DNA of 64,000 bases from Sipunculus nudus. Taxonomy: Eukaryota > Annelida > Sipuncula > Golfingiida > Sipunculidae. Both the position numbers and the translations under genes were made by a program. Below, in pieces: positions 12,690 through 24,990 of the stretch. The DNA lies in contig CM049321.1 in assembly GCA_026874595.1 (NCBI GenBank), positions 3,580,979 to 3,644,978 on the forward strand. The letters run 5' to 3'. How positions within the stretch are numbered: position 1 is the stretch's first letter; every line of letters starts with the position of its first letter. The notes under the pieces were generated by a model that worked only from the letters and a program-made list of their open reading frames with translations, was not told the origin of the DNA and ran no database searches.

Positions 12690-12780
12690 ACGTAGCCAGG
12701 ATTGATTTATAGAGGTGTCGAACGCCGGATATAAGTTCAAATCCCGAGATCTACCCAATAATTACCCCTGATGAAAATCT
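12690..12780 (+). mobile_element. SINE-like repeat, copy 2
   Basis: Second copy of the repeat at 11,405-11,500: AACGTAGCCAGGATTGA, GAACGCCGG, GTTCAAATCCCGAGA and CCCCTGATGA. It is diverged by scattered substitutions. Sequence to its right (12,781-13,010) matches the right flank of copy 1 only in inverted orientation. Confidence 0.4.
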
Positions 12781-13111
12781 AAGCCAGCTTAAAGCAATGG
12801 CTGGTCTGACAAAGGCACATACTTATCCTCCCTTTCATTGATACCCCAGCAGCTCTCTTTTCAATTGGATATACACCGGCCAGTTCTGAAGAGACATCAA
12901 CCAGAGTAATGGGTAAAGCTGGCAAGCTAGCCCCGGTGACCCAGCGTAGAGTCACACTGACAGCTTTATTTGCTGAGTTCAAGACAATCACTCACTCTGA
13001 TGAAGGCTACAGGGGTAGCATAAAAATTTAGCAACAGGGTGTATATATGACCTAAACAATATGATTGATTGAAATGTGGGCGTTGATGTCTCTCTTCTGT
13101 TTATTTACATT

Positions 13112-13114
<3 letters not shown>

Positions 13115-13169
<55 letters not shown>
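13115..13169. repeat. (TA)n microsatellite
   Basis: About 55 bases of alternating TA followed by an imperfect TTTATATATATT tail. Confidence 0.97.
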
Positions 13170-13179
<10 letters not shown>

Positions 13180-13402
13180 TTGTACACTGCAAAAAAAAAC
13201 ACAGTTAAATGTTAACCTAGTTTCCTGACGATCGCCGGAGTGTAAACATCTTCAATTTGTGCGTGAAACTAAGAGTTCTAACATAATGCTTTAACGTACG
13301 TGTTAAATATCCAGTATATTTGCTCTGCGAAGCTGCATTGAGCACTTTTCTATATTGACTCTAACAAGAGCACTAGGATGGATATATATATATATATATA
13401 TA

Positions 13403-13521
13403 AGTGATATATAACATCTCTCTACACGTTTCCACTTAATTACCACCTGACGAAAGCTGTTGTGGTAATAAACAAGTTAGTCTATCTAAAAGGCGTCACT
13501 CTTTATCTTTACCTTCGCTAA
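13403..13521 (+). mobile_element. Short TA-flanked repeat with hammerhead-like core
   Basis: Counterpart of 9,381-9,490 in inverse orientation, between (TA)n runs at 13,382-13,402 and 13,522-13,544. It contains the stem II-less hammerhead motif at 13,439-13,469, followed by the shared tail. A (GA)n run follows the right TA run at 13,545-13,568. Confidence 0.5.
13439..13469 (+). ncRNA. Decayed hammerhead-like motif lacking stem II
   Basis: Plus strand: ATTACCAC, then CTGA directly fused to CGAAA, then GCTGTT, then GTGGTAAT, which pairs over eight bases with the start. This is the outline of a hammerhead from which stem II has been deleted. Past an internal loop the outer helix extends with CTT/AAG. 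It lies in a short unit (about 13,403-13,521) between (TA)n runs. The same flank is found at 9.4 kb. Without stem II it should be inactive or very weak. Confidence 0.45.
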
Positions 13522-13567
<46 letters not shown>

Positions 13568-13568
13568 G
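13522..13568. repeat. (TA)n-(GA)n compound microsatellite
   Basis: TA run to 13,544 passing directly into GA dinucleotides to 13,568, then purine-rich sequence to 13,610. It forms the right border of the TA-flanked unit. Confidence 0.95.
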
Positions 13569-13879
13569 AGGGGGAGAGAAAGAGAAACAGACAGACAGAG
13601 ACAGAGAGAGATAATTTCATAACAAAGCCGGATTATTTTACCCTTCTGTCTGTGTGTTATCAGTCAGAAAAGTCAATTCCTTATGGTATATGTAACTTAT
13701 AAGAAATTAAGGTGAAATTGTCAGTGCTCTCATTTAGCATGCCACTGTTACATATTTACAGTATTATAAAATTAGGGAATTGGCCCTATTCCAGTTTTAC
13801 GTCACTCATATATACGCTTTAAATCACTCATATATTTTAATTTTAATGTTCATACACATACATACGTGATGTTGGCAAG

Positions 13880-14215
13880 TCCACCCCCTGAAAATTCAAG
13901 TGCAAGTCGAGGCCACCCGAGTTCAAGTCCAATTATTTGATGCCGAGGTCCAAGTCCGCCTCTTCGATTCCAGGTCATTTGGAACCCGATAAAAATCTCT
14001 GAATAATTTAAAATGGAATTTTGATATAACGTTTATATATATAAAATGTTATATTTCTGTATTGTATCTGACAGAACTTTCCAACTGCTGAACTTGAGAT
14101 TGACTTGGCCTGATTTCTTGAGTCCATACCATAGGGTCAATGTTTGATTCCAAGTCCGAGTCCATAAACATCCGTACTAGAGTCCAAACTGGATTCTTAG
14201 CCCGGATTTGAGTCC
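13880..14215. repeat. Degenerate minisatellite of AAGTCC/GAGTCC words
   Basis: Repeated words such as TTCAAGTCCAA, GAGGTCCAAGTCCG, GACTTGGCC, CCAAGTCCGAGTCC and GAGTCCAAAC are spread over about 330 bases, with a unit near 6-12 bases. No coding potential. Confidence 0.55.
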
Positions 14216-14224
14216 TGCATCATT

Positions 14225-14960
14225 AACCTACACAGAAATTTTACATATCACGCATTTTAGATAATGTAACATTTTGAAACGTTAGATCTCTGCGAGCAAA
14301 ATGTTACCTGAACATTTTGAAAACATCGTAACGAAAACTTAGTTTTCAATAAAGTCAAGCCGACGGAAAAGTGGAAAGTTTTTAGACGATGTAATCACGT
14401 TTAAAAAAAACAACGTTTACACAACATTTCGGGAAAATAGTCAAATGTTGGCAAAACATTCACAAAAGGTTTTGTTGAACGGAACGTTAAGGAAATAAAC
14501 TGACAACGTCAACAATATTAATATTCGTCTTGTCATAACGCATTTTAAGACGTTTCGAAGACGTTTTGACAACATTCTCACTATTGCTTTATCAGGCCTG
14601 AAAAAGATACTTTCATTTTTTAACGTGTTATCGAAGTTACAAGAACGTATTTAAAGGGAAACAATCCAGTCATCCAGAGATAACATTTTAACAATATTTT
14701 CCCAATCAAAAACGTTAAAAAAAGTGTACACAACAAAGACGTTTCTAGAACGTTTTCATCATGGTACTTTCGGGAATAAAACAGGTTGTTGGATATTGCT
14801 AAATTACATGTTTTTTGGACAGTGTTACAACGTTTTCCCAGTAAAAAAATGTTTTAACAACGTTGGCACAAAAAAATACGTCTTTGGAACGTTCTAACCA
14901 TGATACGTTCGGGACCGAAAAGTTTGTGGCATATGCTGAAACGTGTTATCAAGGTTTTTC
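14225..14960. repeat. Diverged tandem repeats rich in AACGTT/ACGTTTT
   Basis: Units of about 150-190 bases share a core of the type ACAAAGACGTTTCTAGAACG, then TTTTCATCATGGTACTTTCG, then TTGTTGGATATTGCT (14,733-14,800). Counterparts lie at 14,865-14,938 and more weakly at 14,526-14,590. Earlier parts repeat AACATTTT/AACGTT words. Non-coding. Confidence 0.6.
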
Positions 14961-15406
14961 ATACGTAGTTAAAGGTAAACGATACAGTCACGGACAAGGA
15001 TTGAACTTATAAGTTGAACTTAAAAGTCTAAAGTTAGACTAACCCAAACATACTTTACATAAATATACTTTACCAATGTACTTGCAAACACTGGCTTTGA
15101 AATATAATAAATGTAACATTATACTACCTATACACACGTCATCTGTACAGTATAAAAATTGAAAAGAAGAGTTGATTATATTATGTTATCATAAATATCT
15201 GGTAAATATCTAATACGAAAGTCTGCATCGTCTATTTGTATATGATCAGTGCCACTTTACATTTAGTTCAGAATTTGTAAAAGTGTGAAACAACTGACCA
15301 ATAACCATATATATATCGTAATATCATGTAAGTTGAGTGTAAAGTCCTACAGTAATCGTGCTATAGGTCACAATGGTTACACCCTTGGCCTCCCCTTCTT
15401 GAATAT

Positions 15407-16014
15407 CTGTCCCTCTGCCTCAGTACAATAACCATGTTATATATTTCACATGTTACTGCAATGTTAAGTGCAACAATAACCATGTTTGATGTTGCATAAA
15501 ATTGTTTGTAGGGCTAGGATTGGCAAACTTTATGGCTTACCATTAACTATATCAAAATCGATTCATTCGTGGCAAAACACCACTTCTATTACCGGTGGAT
15601 CATTCCTGGTGCCTTAAATGCTTGGTAATTTACTATCCCAGAAAACTAGCCCATGTTTTTATAAAATTATTGATCAAATATCCAAGACAGAGAGAGGAAA
15701 TCTCAGTTTCTGTCCCTCTGCCTCAGTACAATAGCCATGTTATATATTTCACATGTTACTGCAATGTTAAGTGCAACAATAACCATGTTATGATGTTGCA
15801 TAAAATTGTTTGTAGGACTAGGTATTTGGCAAACTTTATGGCTTACCATTAACTATATCAAAATCGATTCATTCGTGGCAAAACACCACTTCTATTATCG
15901 GTGGATCATTCCTGGTGCCTTAAATGCTTGGTGATAGTTTACTATCCCAGAAAACTAGCCCATGTTTTTGTAAAATTATTGATCAATATTCAAGACAGAG
16001 AGAGGAAATCTCAT
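15407..16014. repeat. Direct tandem duplication, two 303-bp units
   Basis: CTGTCCCTCTGCCTCAGTAC starts at 15,407 and again at 15,710. The two units then stay nearly identical to their ends (AGAGAGAGGAAATCTCA), differing by a few substitutions and 1-4 base indels. High identity suggests a recent event. Non-coding. Confidence 0.95.
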
Positions 16015-16779
16015 TTATCTTTTTCTTGACTATCATCTTAACCCCTTACAATTTTCTGTGTCCTCTTTGGTGATACAATAATGCCGTCTTCTTGTTCTGT
16101 AAAGTAACATTACAATGTTGATTATTTTTTATATGCAATTAATACATTTATCTGAACTACCTGACGATTTAGAATCAATGGCATTCAGAACAAATGAAAC
16201 ACAGGTCATGGCACTCATCCTACAAAGCATGACAAATTACAATATAGGCTGACATTCACAACTTTAAGTCAAGATTGTGATGGGCTTGCGCCAACTTGAA
16301 ACTTTGTAAATGACCGGAAAATATGTATCTAATCAGAGCATAGTTACTTGACGCACACAAATATTTGACTGTTGAACTAATAAGAGCTACACATATGGAG
16401 TGTCAGATTTATAATTAACCTTGCCAAAATGAAATAGTGTTACTAACCGACAAACCAACACTGGCAAAAACATAACCCCGCTTGGCAGAAGTAAAAAATA
16501 GTTTTACTTGGCAATGCAACACTGGTGTGGCCCATTGGATATACATGTAACTATCATAAATCAACAAGATTTACCAATTAACAGGCTTATCTTACCAGAA
16601 TAACTGCGAAATGCATGATTTTTTATGACTTTAACTCAACTGACAACGTATTATTAAGGAAAAAGAGTCTTATTCAACTTCATAAACTGTCCATGATTAA
16701 CTGTTATGCAAACAAAGTTTCAGGAGAATATGTTTATATACATTGTATAAAATTACATTACTCAGACTCCGATAACATG

Positions 16780-16930
16780 GCAAAATTAATCAAGAGCACC
16801 GATAACGTGCATAATACGCCAGTCACGAATCTGGTGACCCCTGACCTTATTAAATATGCGTGAATTTTTCCCATTATCAAACTAGGGCGAGATAATCTAT
16901 TTGTGACTAGTTATAGTGAGTTTCGTGAAA
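16780..16930. repeat. Dispersed repeat, copy 1
   Basis: AGAGCACCGATAACGTGCAT, then AATACGCCAGTCA, AATCTGGTGACCCCTGACC, and TTATTAAATATGCGTGAA with GGGCGAGATAATCTAT. Related sequence lies at 18,850-19,110. Non-coding. Confidence 0.5.
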
Positions 16931-18634
16931 ATCCATTAAAACCCCGGTAAGTTTTCAACGGTCGGACAAAGAGTGGGTATACCATAATACTCCAGTCATA
17001 TGTCGGGCGTGTAACAATAAAACATGCATAACACTGATGACATAACCAGTCTGTTCCAACCATAGAACTGTCTATAATTAATAGACGTGCAAATTTGTAG
17101 GTAATACAGGAATTCACTGCGGATTATCTAACACAATTGATACATTTTGGTAGATCGGAATATATTAATAAAATATGTAAAAAAAATAAAAATACAGTTG
17201 TCACAAACAGCATCGTTTACCTGGTGATGCCTACTATTATCGTCAATAATACAGCAGCAACTAGGTGTATCCGTGTAATTACAGCTCCATGAAATGAGTG
17301 AGGCATGGAATGTTGCCTGGAGTAAAAGCACTCCCACCATCTGGGATCAAGTATTTGGAAACATCACCTGATTTCCATACAGATGGAAAATCTGGACAAA
17401 CCAGTCTTGTGTATAAGATTACTTAGATGGAAATCTTTGGACATTTAAGTCCAATACATCGATGGACTATGGAATAGAAGTTCCTTAGTTTGAACCATGC
17501 TAGTTTTAACAAGCTGCATCACTGTTAGATAAATGGGTGGCAAAACTGATCTCTAAACAAGCTGTGTCAGTATGACATTTATGCTCCAGTCACTGTCATT
17601 TGTTTCAGGCAATTATACCCTGAAACTCAGGTCAATAGCTATCACACTTGAGTGCATGAAAGTGCATTTATTCATTATTTTTTTTCATGAAATGTTTTAA
17701 GTTCATAAGCTTTAATACTACTCATAAGTAGATAGGCCTGGAAACAAAGTGAACTTTATCTATAACTGGTCATAAAGAAAAACACCCAATAAAAATCAGA
17801 TCAAACTGTGCTGGCAAAACAAAGCAATATTGTACAAGGGTTGTGTTTAAGAATGAAACAAAATTATACAAAAGCGTCAGACTATGTTCTGGCCATTACA
17901 CTGCAGAGTACAACAAATGACAAATCCATCATAGAACAGTCAATCAAATAATGCCACTGTTTGGAAATCGTTTTTATTAATATATATAAATTTTATGGCA
18001 AATGTAGCCTCTGCATGTGACTTTTACAAACATGCCATCAGCATCTCTGGAGAACTGGTTATGGTTATTTTATTTAGTCTTTGAATGAAATCAGCTACAT
18101 AAATGTGAAAAGTGCACATACATTTATTATTTATAGATATTGGTTTGAAAGGCAAAAACTATCAATGGAAACACGGATCACGTTGCTCAGCTCAAGTTGC
18201 CTACGAAGGTAAAAATTTAAAGTAATAACAATTTGAGGTATGTCTGAGAGGAAGAGATAATATAGGCCATGGTTGGTTGACACATTAGTTCTGTTAGATC
18301 CTTTTTATCCTATTTATTGTTTTCTATTTTATAAAATGTATACAATTGCAGTACAACTGATGCCTCCCACAGCACAGATGTAACAACTCAATTACAGGGG
18401 GGGGGGGTGTTGTTACAACACCATAAAAATACAGGATATAAAATTTAATTCAACATTGCATCCAAGAAGAAACTGATTCATGATGATCAAATCTCTAAGA
18501 ATTTGAGAAGTGAACAATCAAAGCTTATCACTTCTCATTCGGCTCAAACTAAAAATAATGTACACATCTTTGCGTTTAATCCTCTTGTTTATTATATTAT
18601 TTTTTTTTAATTTTTGAGTTTGCAATATAAAATA

Positions 18635-18637
<3 letters not shown>

Positions 18638-18673
<36 letters not shown>
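18638..18673. repeat. (TA)n microsatellite
   Basis: About 36 bases of alternating TA in non-coding DNA. Confidence 0.97.
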
Positions 18674-18676
<3 letters not shown>

Positions 18677-18849
18677 CATAACAATTCTAAATTAGTCATC
18701 ATTTATGAAAAGTGTGACTGATTTCTAGCATAACTTTGGTATGCTAGCTCCTGCTTTTTTTTTTAAATTATGGGGTTATGTTATCATAACCGAATACAAA
18801 CATGTCCTCTAAGACAACAGAGCTCGCCGGTACGGGGTTATAAGAAAAC

Positions 18850-19110
18850 AAAGAGCACCACAGGGGTGCGTAATATGCCTGTCATATTTCTTGTGACCTC
18901 CGATTTCAATGAATATGCATCAATTTGAGTTTGATGAAAATCCTTTATATTTCTGCATGGAATCAAATTTAGGCGAGATAATATATTGGTTAATAGTTCT
19001 GTTGAGTTTTATCAAATTCCACCACTTTCGCATCGACATAATAGAGTAGCTTGGTGACCTCTGATCACATTAAATATATGTGGACTATAATAATATTCAA
19101 CCTAGTTAAT
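18850..19110. repeat. Dispersed repeat, copy 2
   Basis: AGAGCACCACAGGGGTGC, then TAATATGCCTGTCA, TTGTGACCTCCGA, AGGCGAGATAATATAT and GGTGACCTCTGATCACATTA. It is related to 16,780-16,930 and appears to contain one and a half units. Non-coding. Confidence 0.5.
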
Positions 19111-19139
19111 CTATGGGTAGTCACAGAAATCAGTATAAG

Positions 19140-20060
19140 TTTAACAGAAATGTCTTCACTGGCACTGGATCAGTAGGCCCAACATAAACTTAAGCCTGAT
19201 GTTTTCATGAACACGGGACCTGTGACCATGATTATTAATCCTCAAAATATATACGGAAATCCGAACTCCCTATTAAATAAATATATGAATATTAATAGCT
19301 GTTTGGTGAGTGATTGTTGAGTTATAAAGTTATCCAAAAATCAGAGCACGGTTGGGATCTGCACAGTTTCTTCGTTAACTGCTCATTTCTGGCCAAGAAA
19401 TTAAATAAAATGTGAAAGTTTTAATAACTGTGCTGGGTATTGTCACTGCACATCAGTCTGCTACGTTTAATTGAAATATCTTCATCAACTAATGGAGCCA
19501 TGATCCTAACAAAAAAATTAAACCGGACTTGTTAATGAAAACCGGTGCCTGGTGATCCCCAAGTCATAGCAGGGGCGATTCCTAAAACCTATGCAGTACA
19601 TATGTGAACTATAAAGGCAATAGGGTAAGTGATTGCCGAGTTATAGAAAGTGAACAGAAACTTTAAGCTGAGCTAGGTTGGGATCTGTACAATTTTGTTT
19701 AATAACTGGCCAAGAAATTAAAATATAGAAAACCTTTTTAATAGCTGTTCTAGGTCCTGTCACTGTACATAAGTGTATTAAGTTGGATTGACATGTCGTC
19801 ATTAGCAATGATAAATTAACCTAACAAAAACAAAACTTTAAATTGACTTTAACTGGGGCCTGTGATCTTGACCTTTGACCTTTTGATCCCATAATCATAG
19901 GGGATTAAATAAATGCCTATACAATACAAATGTGAAATAAGAAAGTAATCGGGTCAGTGGTTGCTGAGTGATAGATTTAACCAAAAAAAACTGTAACCTG
20001 GGATGTCTAGGGATGACGCCAACGCTGATGCCAAGGCCAACACTGACGCCGACGGTACTT
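19140..20060. repeat. Three diverged tandem units of about 320 bp ending in a GACGCC minisatellite
   Basis: TTGGGATCTGxACA with CTGGCCAAGAAATTAAA occurs at 19,352-19,408 and 19,677-19,725. CCTGTGACC/GCCTGGTGATCCCC/CCTGTGATCTTGACC starts occur at 19,209, 19,543 and 19,858. The series ends in CTTGACCTTTGACCTTTTG and then GACGCCAACGCTGATGCC with related words to 20,055. Such GTGACC(TTTGACC) repeats with GACGCC ends are seen in several invertebrate genomes (general knowledge). Confidence 0.65.
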
Positions 20061-20061
20061 T

Positions 20062-21100
20062 CGTTGAGCTAAAAAGACCGATGCAGGTGGTCCCATCAAT
20101 ACCTCAGTTTCACACTTTGATGATGATAGTTCAGGCCCTTTCTGAGATTTTAATTTTAGTATGTTTCTTTTTGGCCATATGACAAAGTTCAGCTTCTTGT
20201 AACTCGGCCAAATCACCGAATTGGAGGCATCCCCACAAACTAGTGAGACATTACTTCTGGGATTATTTCTGTAAAACATTGAACATTATGCCAAAACAGT
20301 TTCAGAAGAATGTTTTAAAAGTTTTTTATGAGCTTTTTCCCTGTAATTTTAAGTCAATGCAGCTAGAATAAAAATAAGCTCAGTCCTATAGAGTTTATAG
20401 ATGTCTGATGTCTTGCATAATATTTGGGGAAGATTGCCCCTGTCTTTTTTTAGGATGGTATTGGTTTACATACCGATTACGTAGATGCAATACCATCACA
20501 CTAGCTCACAAGTTCACTAAAAATGTTGCTCAGCTCATATACTGCCAACTGAGCTTATCTTTTACGAGAAACAGATAAGTCAACTAAATATTATCAATAT
20601 TACCATTTGCTGTTAACTTGGCAGATAATAAGTCTTTAGGCAGTAGTGACAGTAGACACATATTTACACATATCAACTGATCTCAATGCTTTATTTTCGC
20701 AACGAAAAAAATAATGTTTAATCAGTAGGACTGAATATAAAGAAACACAAATGGAAAACAATCAGATGTTCAGTGTCGGGTGACCTTGCAACTTTTCAGT
20801 GTCAGATGCTTCCGACCACCGAGGTTTTACCCCTCCACCCCCCCCCCCCCCCTTTGGTTATCGCCCAGATTAAGCAGGCGTTCGCGCAGCGTGTCGTCGC
20901 GTAGTGCCGCGTACTTACGGATTTCCTAGGTTTTGAGGGTCCGAATATACCCTGTTAGGTCGGAATTTGTGTCCGTTGGTTAGACCGCGTGGTGTCAATA
21001 TAGGTTTAAGTGTCGCACAGAGTGCAGTCGAGTTAACACTCGGGTGGAGGCGGGTGTTGTGTTATAACGTAGGTCACGTAGGGTCGTTACGTAATATCTT
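20062..21100. other. No host gene; GC-richer leader of the Gag fragment
   Basis: From 20,062 to 20,830 I see no feature. After the poly-C at 20,836-20,852 the base composition becomes GC-richer with several CG dinucleotides up to the Gag-like start at 21,107. This may be the retained leader or LTR part of that element; no matching second LTR is present. Confidence 0.4.
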
Positions 21101-21106
21101 ATCGCT

Positions 21107-21349
21107 ATGGACCTGTTGAGAAAGGCCATAGAATGTGATGTGGTAAGGCGATGGGTTATACAGGGAAGGAAATACAGACGTAAGCTCAGAGCAAGGTTGT
21201 TCAGTCTGGAGTTCAGGCTGCGCAGGAACTAGATGAGCGTGCTGGGGCTCGAGAACGCCAGTTAGAGCAACAGGGAATAGCTCGGGCGCACGAGTTAGAA
21301 TTACAGAATAGAGAACGGGAATCCTTAGAATATCTTCTGTTAAATGAGA
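21107..21349 (+). pseudogene. Gag-like coiled-coil fragment of an LTR retrotransposon
   Basis: A GC-richer island (about 20,860-21,350) holds an ATG at 21,107 with MDLLRKAIECDVVRRW and continues in a basic stretch. A second frame overlapping it carries ELDERAGARERQLEQQG, then HELELQNRERE, a charged heptad-like coiled coil. Short starts of this sort with Q/E/R-rich helices are typical of Gag N-termini in Ty3/Gypsy or related elements of invertebrates. The frame change and abrupt end in ATATAT at 21,350 show a truncated remnant. No protease, RT or integrase is nearby, so the family cannot be fixed. The upstream 200 bases may be the old leader or LTR. Confidence 0.4.
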
Positions 21350-21364
21350 TATATATATATATAT

Positions 21365-24300
21365 GAACGTTGTCTCATATTTTACTTTGAAGAATTTGAA
21401 CTTTAAATAATTTATTTTATATTTTTTAAGCGATATATCTCACATTTTGCAAATAGTATGTATGTAAGAATAGTATTACATGGAAGTACATGCAAATATC
21501 TTCAGCCGTTTTTTGCTTGTGTGATTATATTTTTTTTCCTATTGAATTTCCAAATTAAAAAAAAATATGATAGAAACAATGCATATTTTTTAAATGGTAT
21601 ATAAATGCTTACCTAAAACAAATATCGGAACAAAATAATAAAACGCAATTTAGATTACATGTCAACATACCTATATGTAAAATTTGAAAAATAATCTACT
21701 TCTGGGTTTTTTTTAGAAATAATGCACCAAACACCATGCAGTCTGTTGAATTGTTTGTTTTGGGGAAATGGCGAAAACATGTTTGGGAAGAGTATTCTAG
21801 TTTTCCATGGGAAACAGGAATATAAGCGCACGTGACAGTTATAGATTTCATTATATATTCAGATCTGAAATGGTTTCGATAATCAAAATTGAAAATTAAA
21901 TAGTATGTCATGGTGAAAAAGACGAAATTTTAACATGAAATGACATCTCAAGAACTGTCAAACAGAAGTAGGCGGAGCTTACTGCTCCGAGTGGCCGGTC
22001 ATCGATAATGTCATGGGCTACCGCGCCGGGACGCGTAAGTGACTGATTCGCAACGATTACACTGATCACTCTGAGCAAACATTCGAGCTGCCACTGCATC
22101 CCCATCTCACTATTATACGTGAACACTGTACACACGATATATTTAGCAGCTACATATGCTAGTAAACTGATATCATCCCAGAATAACCAAACCCACATAT
22201 TACCGAATATTTAATAGGCATGGTTAGCATAAAATAGTATATTTTTATTGTTAAAACCTTTAAATGACTGATATCTTAATACTTTAATACTGCTGATTGA
22301 CAGCGTTCTCGATCAAAATCCGAACTGGCTTTTATGTATTATACTGCGCTTGCACAGAGTAGCTATAAGCCATCCAACAGCACGTAATATGAATATTACA
22401 ACAAGGGTGACCTTTTTGCAAGGTGCCGTATTTATCGCGTAAAATGTAATCGATTTCAGTGAATGTCGACGCTATAAGCTGGCTTTCACAGAGATATACA
22501 CGGACACAAGTACGCTTACAAAACAACCGGTAGAGCGAATAATTGTAAATAAGTAGCGGCCAGTGCAATGCAATGTTTTATCGGTTTGTAGTATTAGGCT
22601 ACATCATGAAACAAAAATATTAAAAAAACAGGTTTTGAATATATTTAAATTACATAGAGATATTTAATATTTAGCTTATAATAAGACAAGATAATAACAT
22701 AGATGAAATAGTTATAAGCCCTAGCTAGGTAAACTGAAATTACAAGCGGCAATTTCATATTTCATGGCATATTCTTGAAACCACGACCTTACCCGTATAG
22801 AATGGCAATGATGTAATTTGGGCAGTGACACAGGCCTAAACAAAATTCTACGATCTGCATCATACTTCAGAGGTAAGAGTACAGGAGGAAGTGCTTGCAG
22901 TAATTTGTGTCAATTATGAAGCGCCAGTAATGAAGATAAGCATAGTCCAGGCTGATTGACCAGCGGTCTCTGCACGCCAGTCAATCATCGATGTGCCGTG
23001 CATCGCCAGTAAATAGTTAACCAATAAGCAAGTGAATATACCCTGTTGGTTCTCACCGAGCTGACGTTGGTCCTGCATACACCCCACGTGGGATTGACAT
23101 TTGAATTAAAAATCCTTATATTTCCAATTGATACAATATAACGCAAGGAAAGTTTTTTTTTTTTTTGTGACGAGATAGATATAACGAACAACTATAAGGT
23201 CATATATTTCACAAAAATGTTAATTTTACGATTTCTGACGATAATTAAACCTTAAACCTATTGGAGCTGCTGTCTGCAGCTGATGCATCGCGTAACGATA
23301 GTCTTAAGTGAGCCCTATTGAGGAGATATAGGATGACAGAGGAAGAGTACCAAGGATTATTGAGATCAAACATGTCCGACCAGGCGAAGGACTAGTCAGA
23401 TTGCTGTTAGCCTTAGCGGCTTCCTGGAGAACTGGACTGAATTTTTCGGATCTAGGTGTATGATGACGAAAGGTTAATCTCATGAAGCCCGTGTTAACAG
23501 ATTATTAGCTAGAAATCTGCATTCTAAAGAATGTCAGCTTCCGCTATGTGATAACAACTTATTCGGACCATATTCTAAGGTTCATCCGCGCATAAGATAA
23601 TTGTACATGCGTGATGGTGCTCCTAAATCCGAATCAATGGCCAGATTCACAATAAAATCTAACCGAAACTCCATTTTGCAGTCCCGAAATGCCAATATTC
23701 AATGAAATTCCGTTTATGATTCTACGTGTTTTATTGTGTATAACACAAACACGAACGGGGATTAACGCATATTCTGCTTAAGCAGCAAATATGAGAGAAC
23801 GGTCTTGCCGGGAACAGCACAGAAATGGTAGAAGTCCATTTTATCAGATGACTGGGGCAAAACAGCTATTTGGCACAGGTATCAAAGCGCTGCCGGATGA
23901 AAAATTTTCTTATTATTTTGATTGAAGTGTTAAACAATTATCACAACCGTTTCATACTGTTATTTTATACAAAAGAGGTTCAATCTTAACAGCAGGATGG
24001 TCAATTTTACTTAAATCTTTTGAGAGGACAAGGTCACTGTTTGGGTAAATAGTACTCAATACCTTAGATTAAAGGTGAGATCAGATATGTCATACGATGT
24101 TATGGGATGAGTAAGCATACGTCAGTGTTAATAATAGGTTGTGTCAAATGATTGTGGTCAGCTTTTATATTATGTACGCTTTTTGAGATTTCGACATATA
24201 CACAACTTTGATAAAATAGGTTAAACTTGATCTAAAATTCAGCAAGCCCTGCAAGGGTTACTGACCATGTTTGCAAATAAAATGCTTAAAATTAGACGTG

Positions 24301-24990
24301 TCTTCGTGTACTTATTGAAGTAACTCAGTGTTAGTTCTGATCACCAAAAAAATAAAAAGGTAAGAGAGCAGCAAATTAGTTACATTCTTTTGCCGCGAGG
24401 TAGCGGTACCTGCTCTAAACACCAACAAGCAAGAGCAAGTCTTAGGGCTCTGTCAGTAAAAAGAAGTATACAATTTTAACAACAACATCAGCTTGATCAG
24501 GATAGCCGCCGGTATTCATTATAGCTCGATAATATGCCATTGGTATAAAAAACTTGTGTGGAAGTGTCAACGTCTTAGGAGCAAAAAATTGCAAATTGGG
24601 CGTAATGAGATGGTTTCAGAATTAATGTGTATCATTTCCTCTGAGCGAAACTATAAAAATAATATAGCTTATATTCCTGGAGGTCCATTGATGTCATTTA
24701 TTTGAAATTTTGATTCATAACAAGAAGTGATTGGCTTTTTACCGAATCAATATGACTCTGGATGAAATGAGAACATTAATTTTGTTTTGTTATGTTTCAT
24801 TGGTTATAAAATTGTATTTTATTTATTATTACTTCTTTGCTCACACGGAATTCTATAAGGCGGTCTGAATTAAGAACTGAAGCTAGGATCCCATTTGGTA
24901 TTGAAACAGGTTCAGACTTAATTATAAGTATAGCTTATGGGAAAATGAGTGTAAAAATGATCATTGTATATGTTTGCTCATCAAACATCC
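21365..24990. other. No gene recognised (3.6 kb)
   Basis: AT-rich DNA with a local GC-richer patch at 21,965-22,110, which is open in two minus-strand frames but has no domain. Cysteine-containing minus frame 22,332-22,568 has no matching splice context. If the vWD gene continues left of 27,938, this would be intron. Confidence 0.5.

Noticed and set aside
21965-22110. GC-richer patch open in two minus frames, possibly coding or tRNA-like
   Set aside because: A box A-like TTGCTCAGAGTG exists but box B is poor, the frames conflict and there is no second copy.
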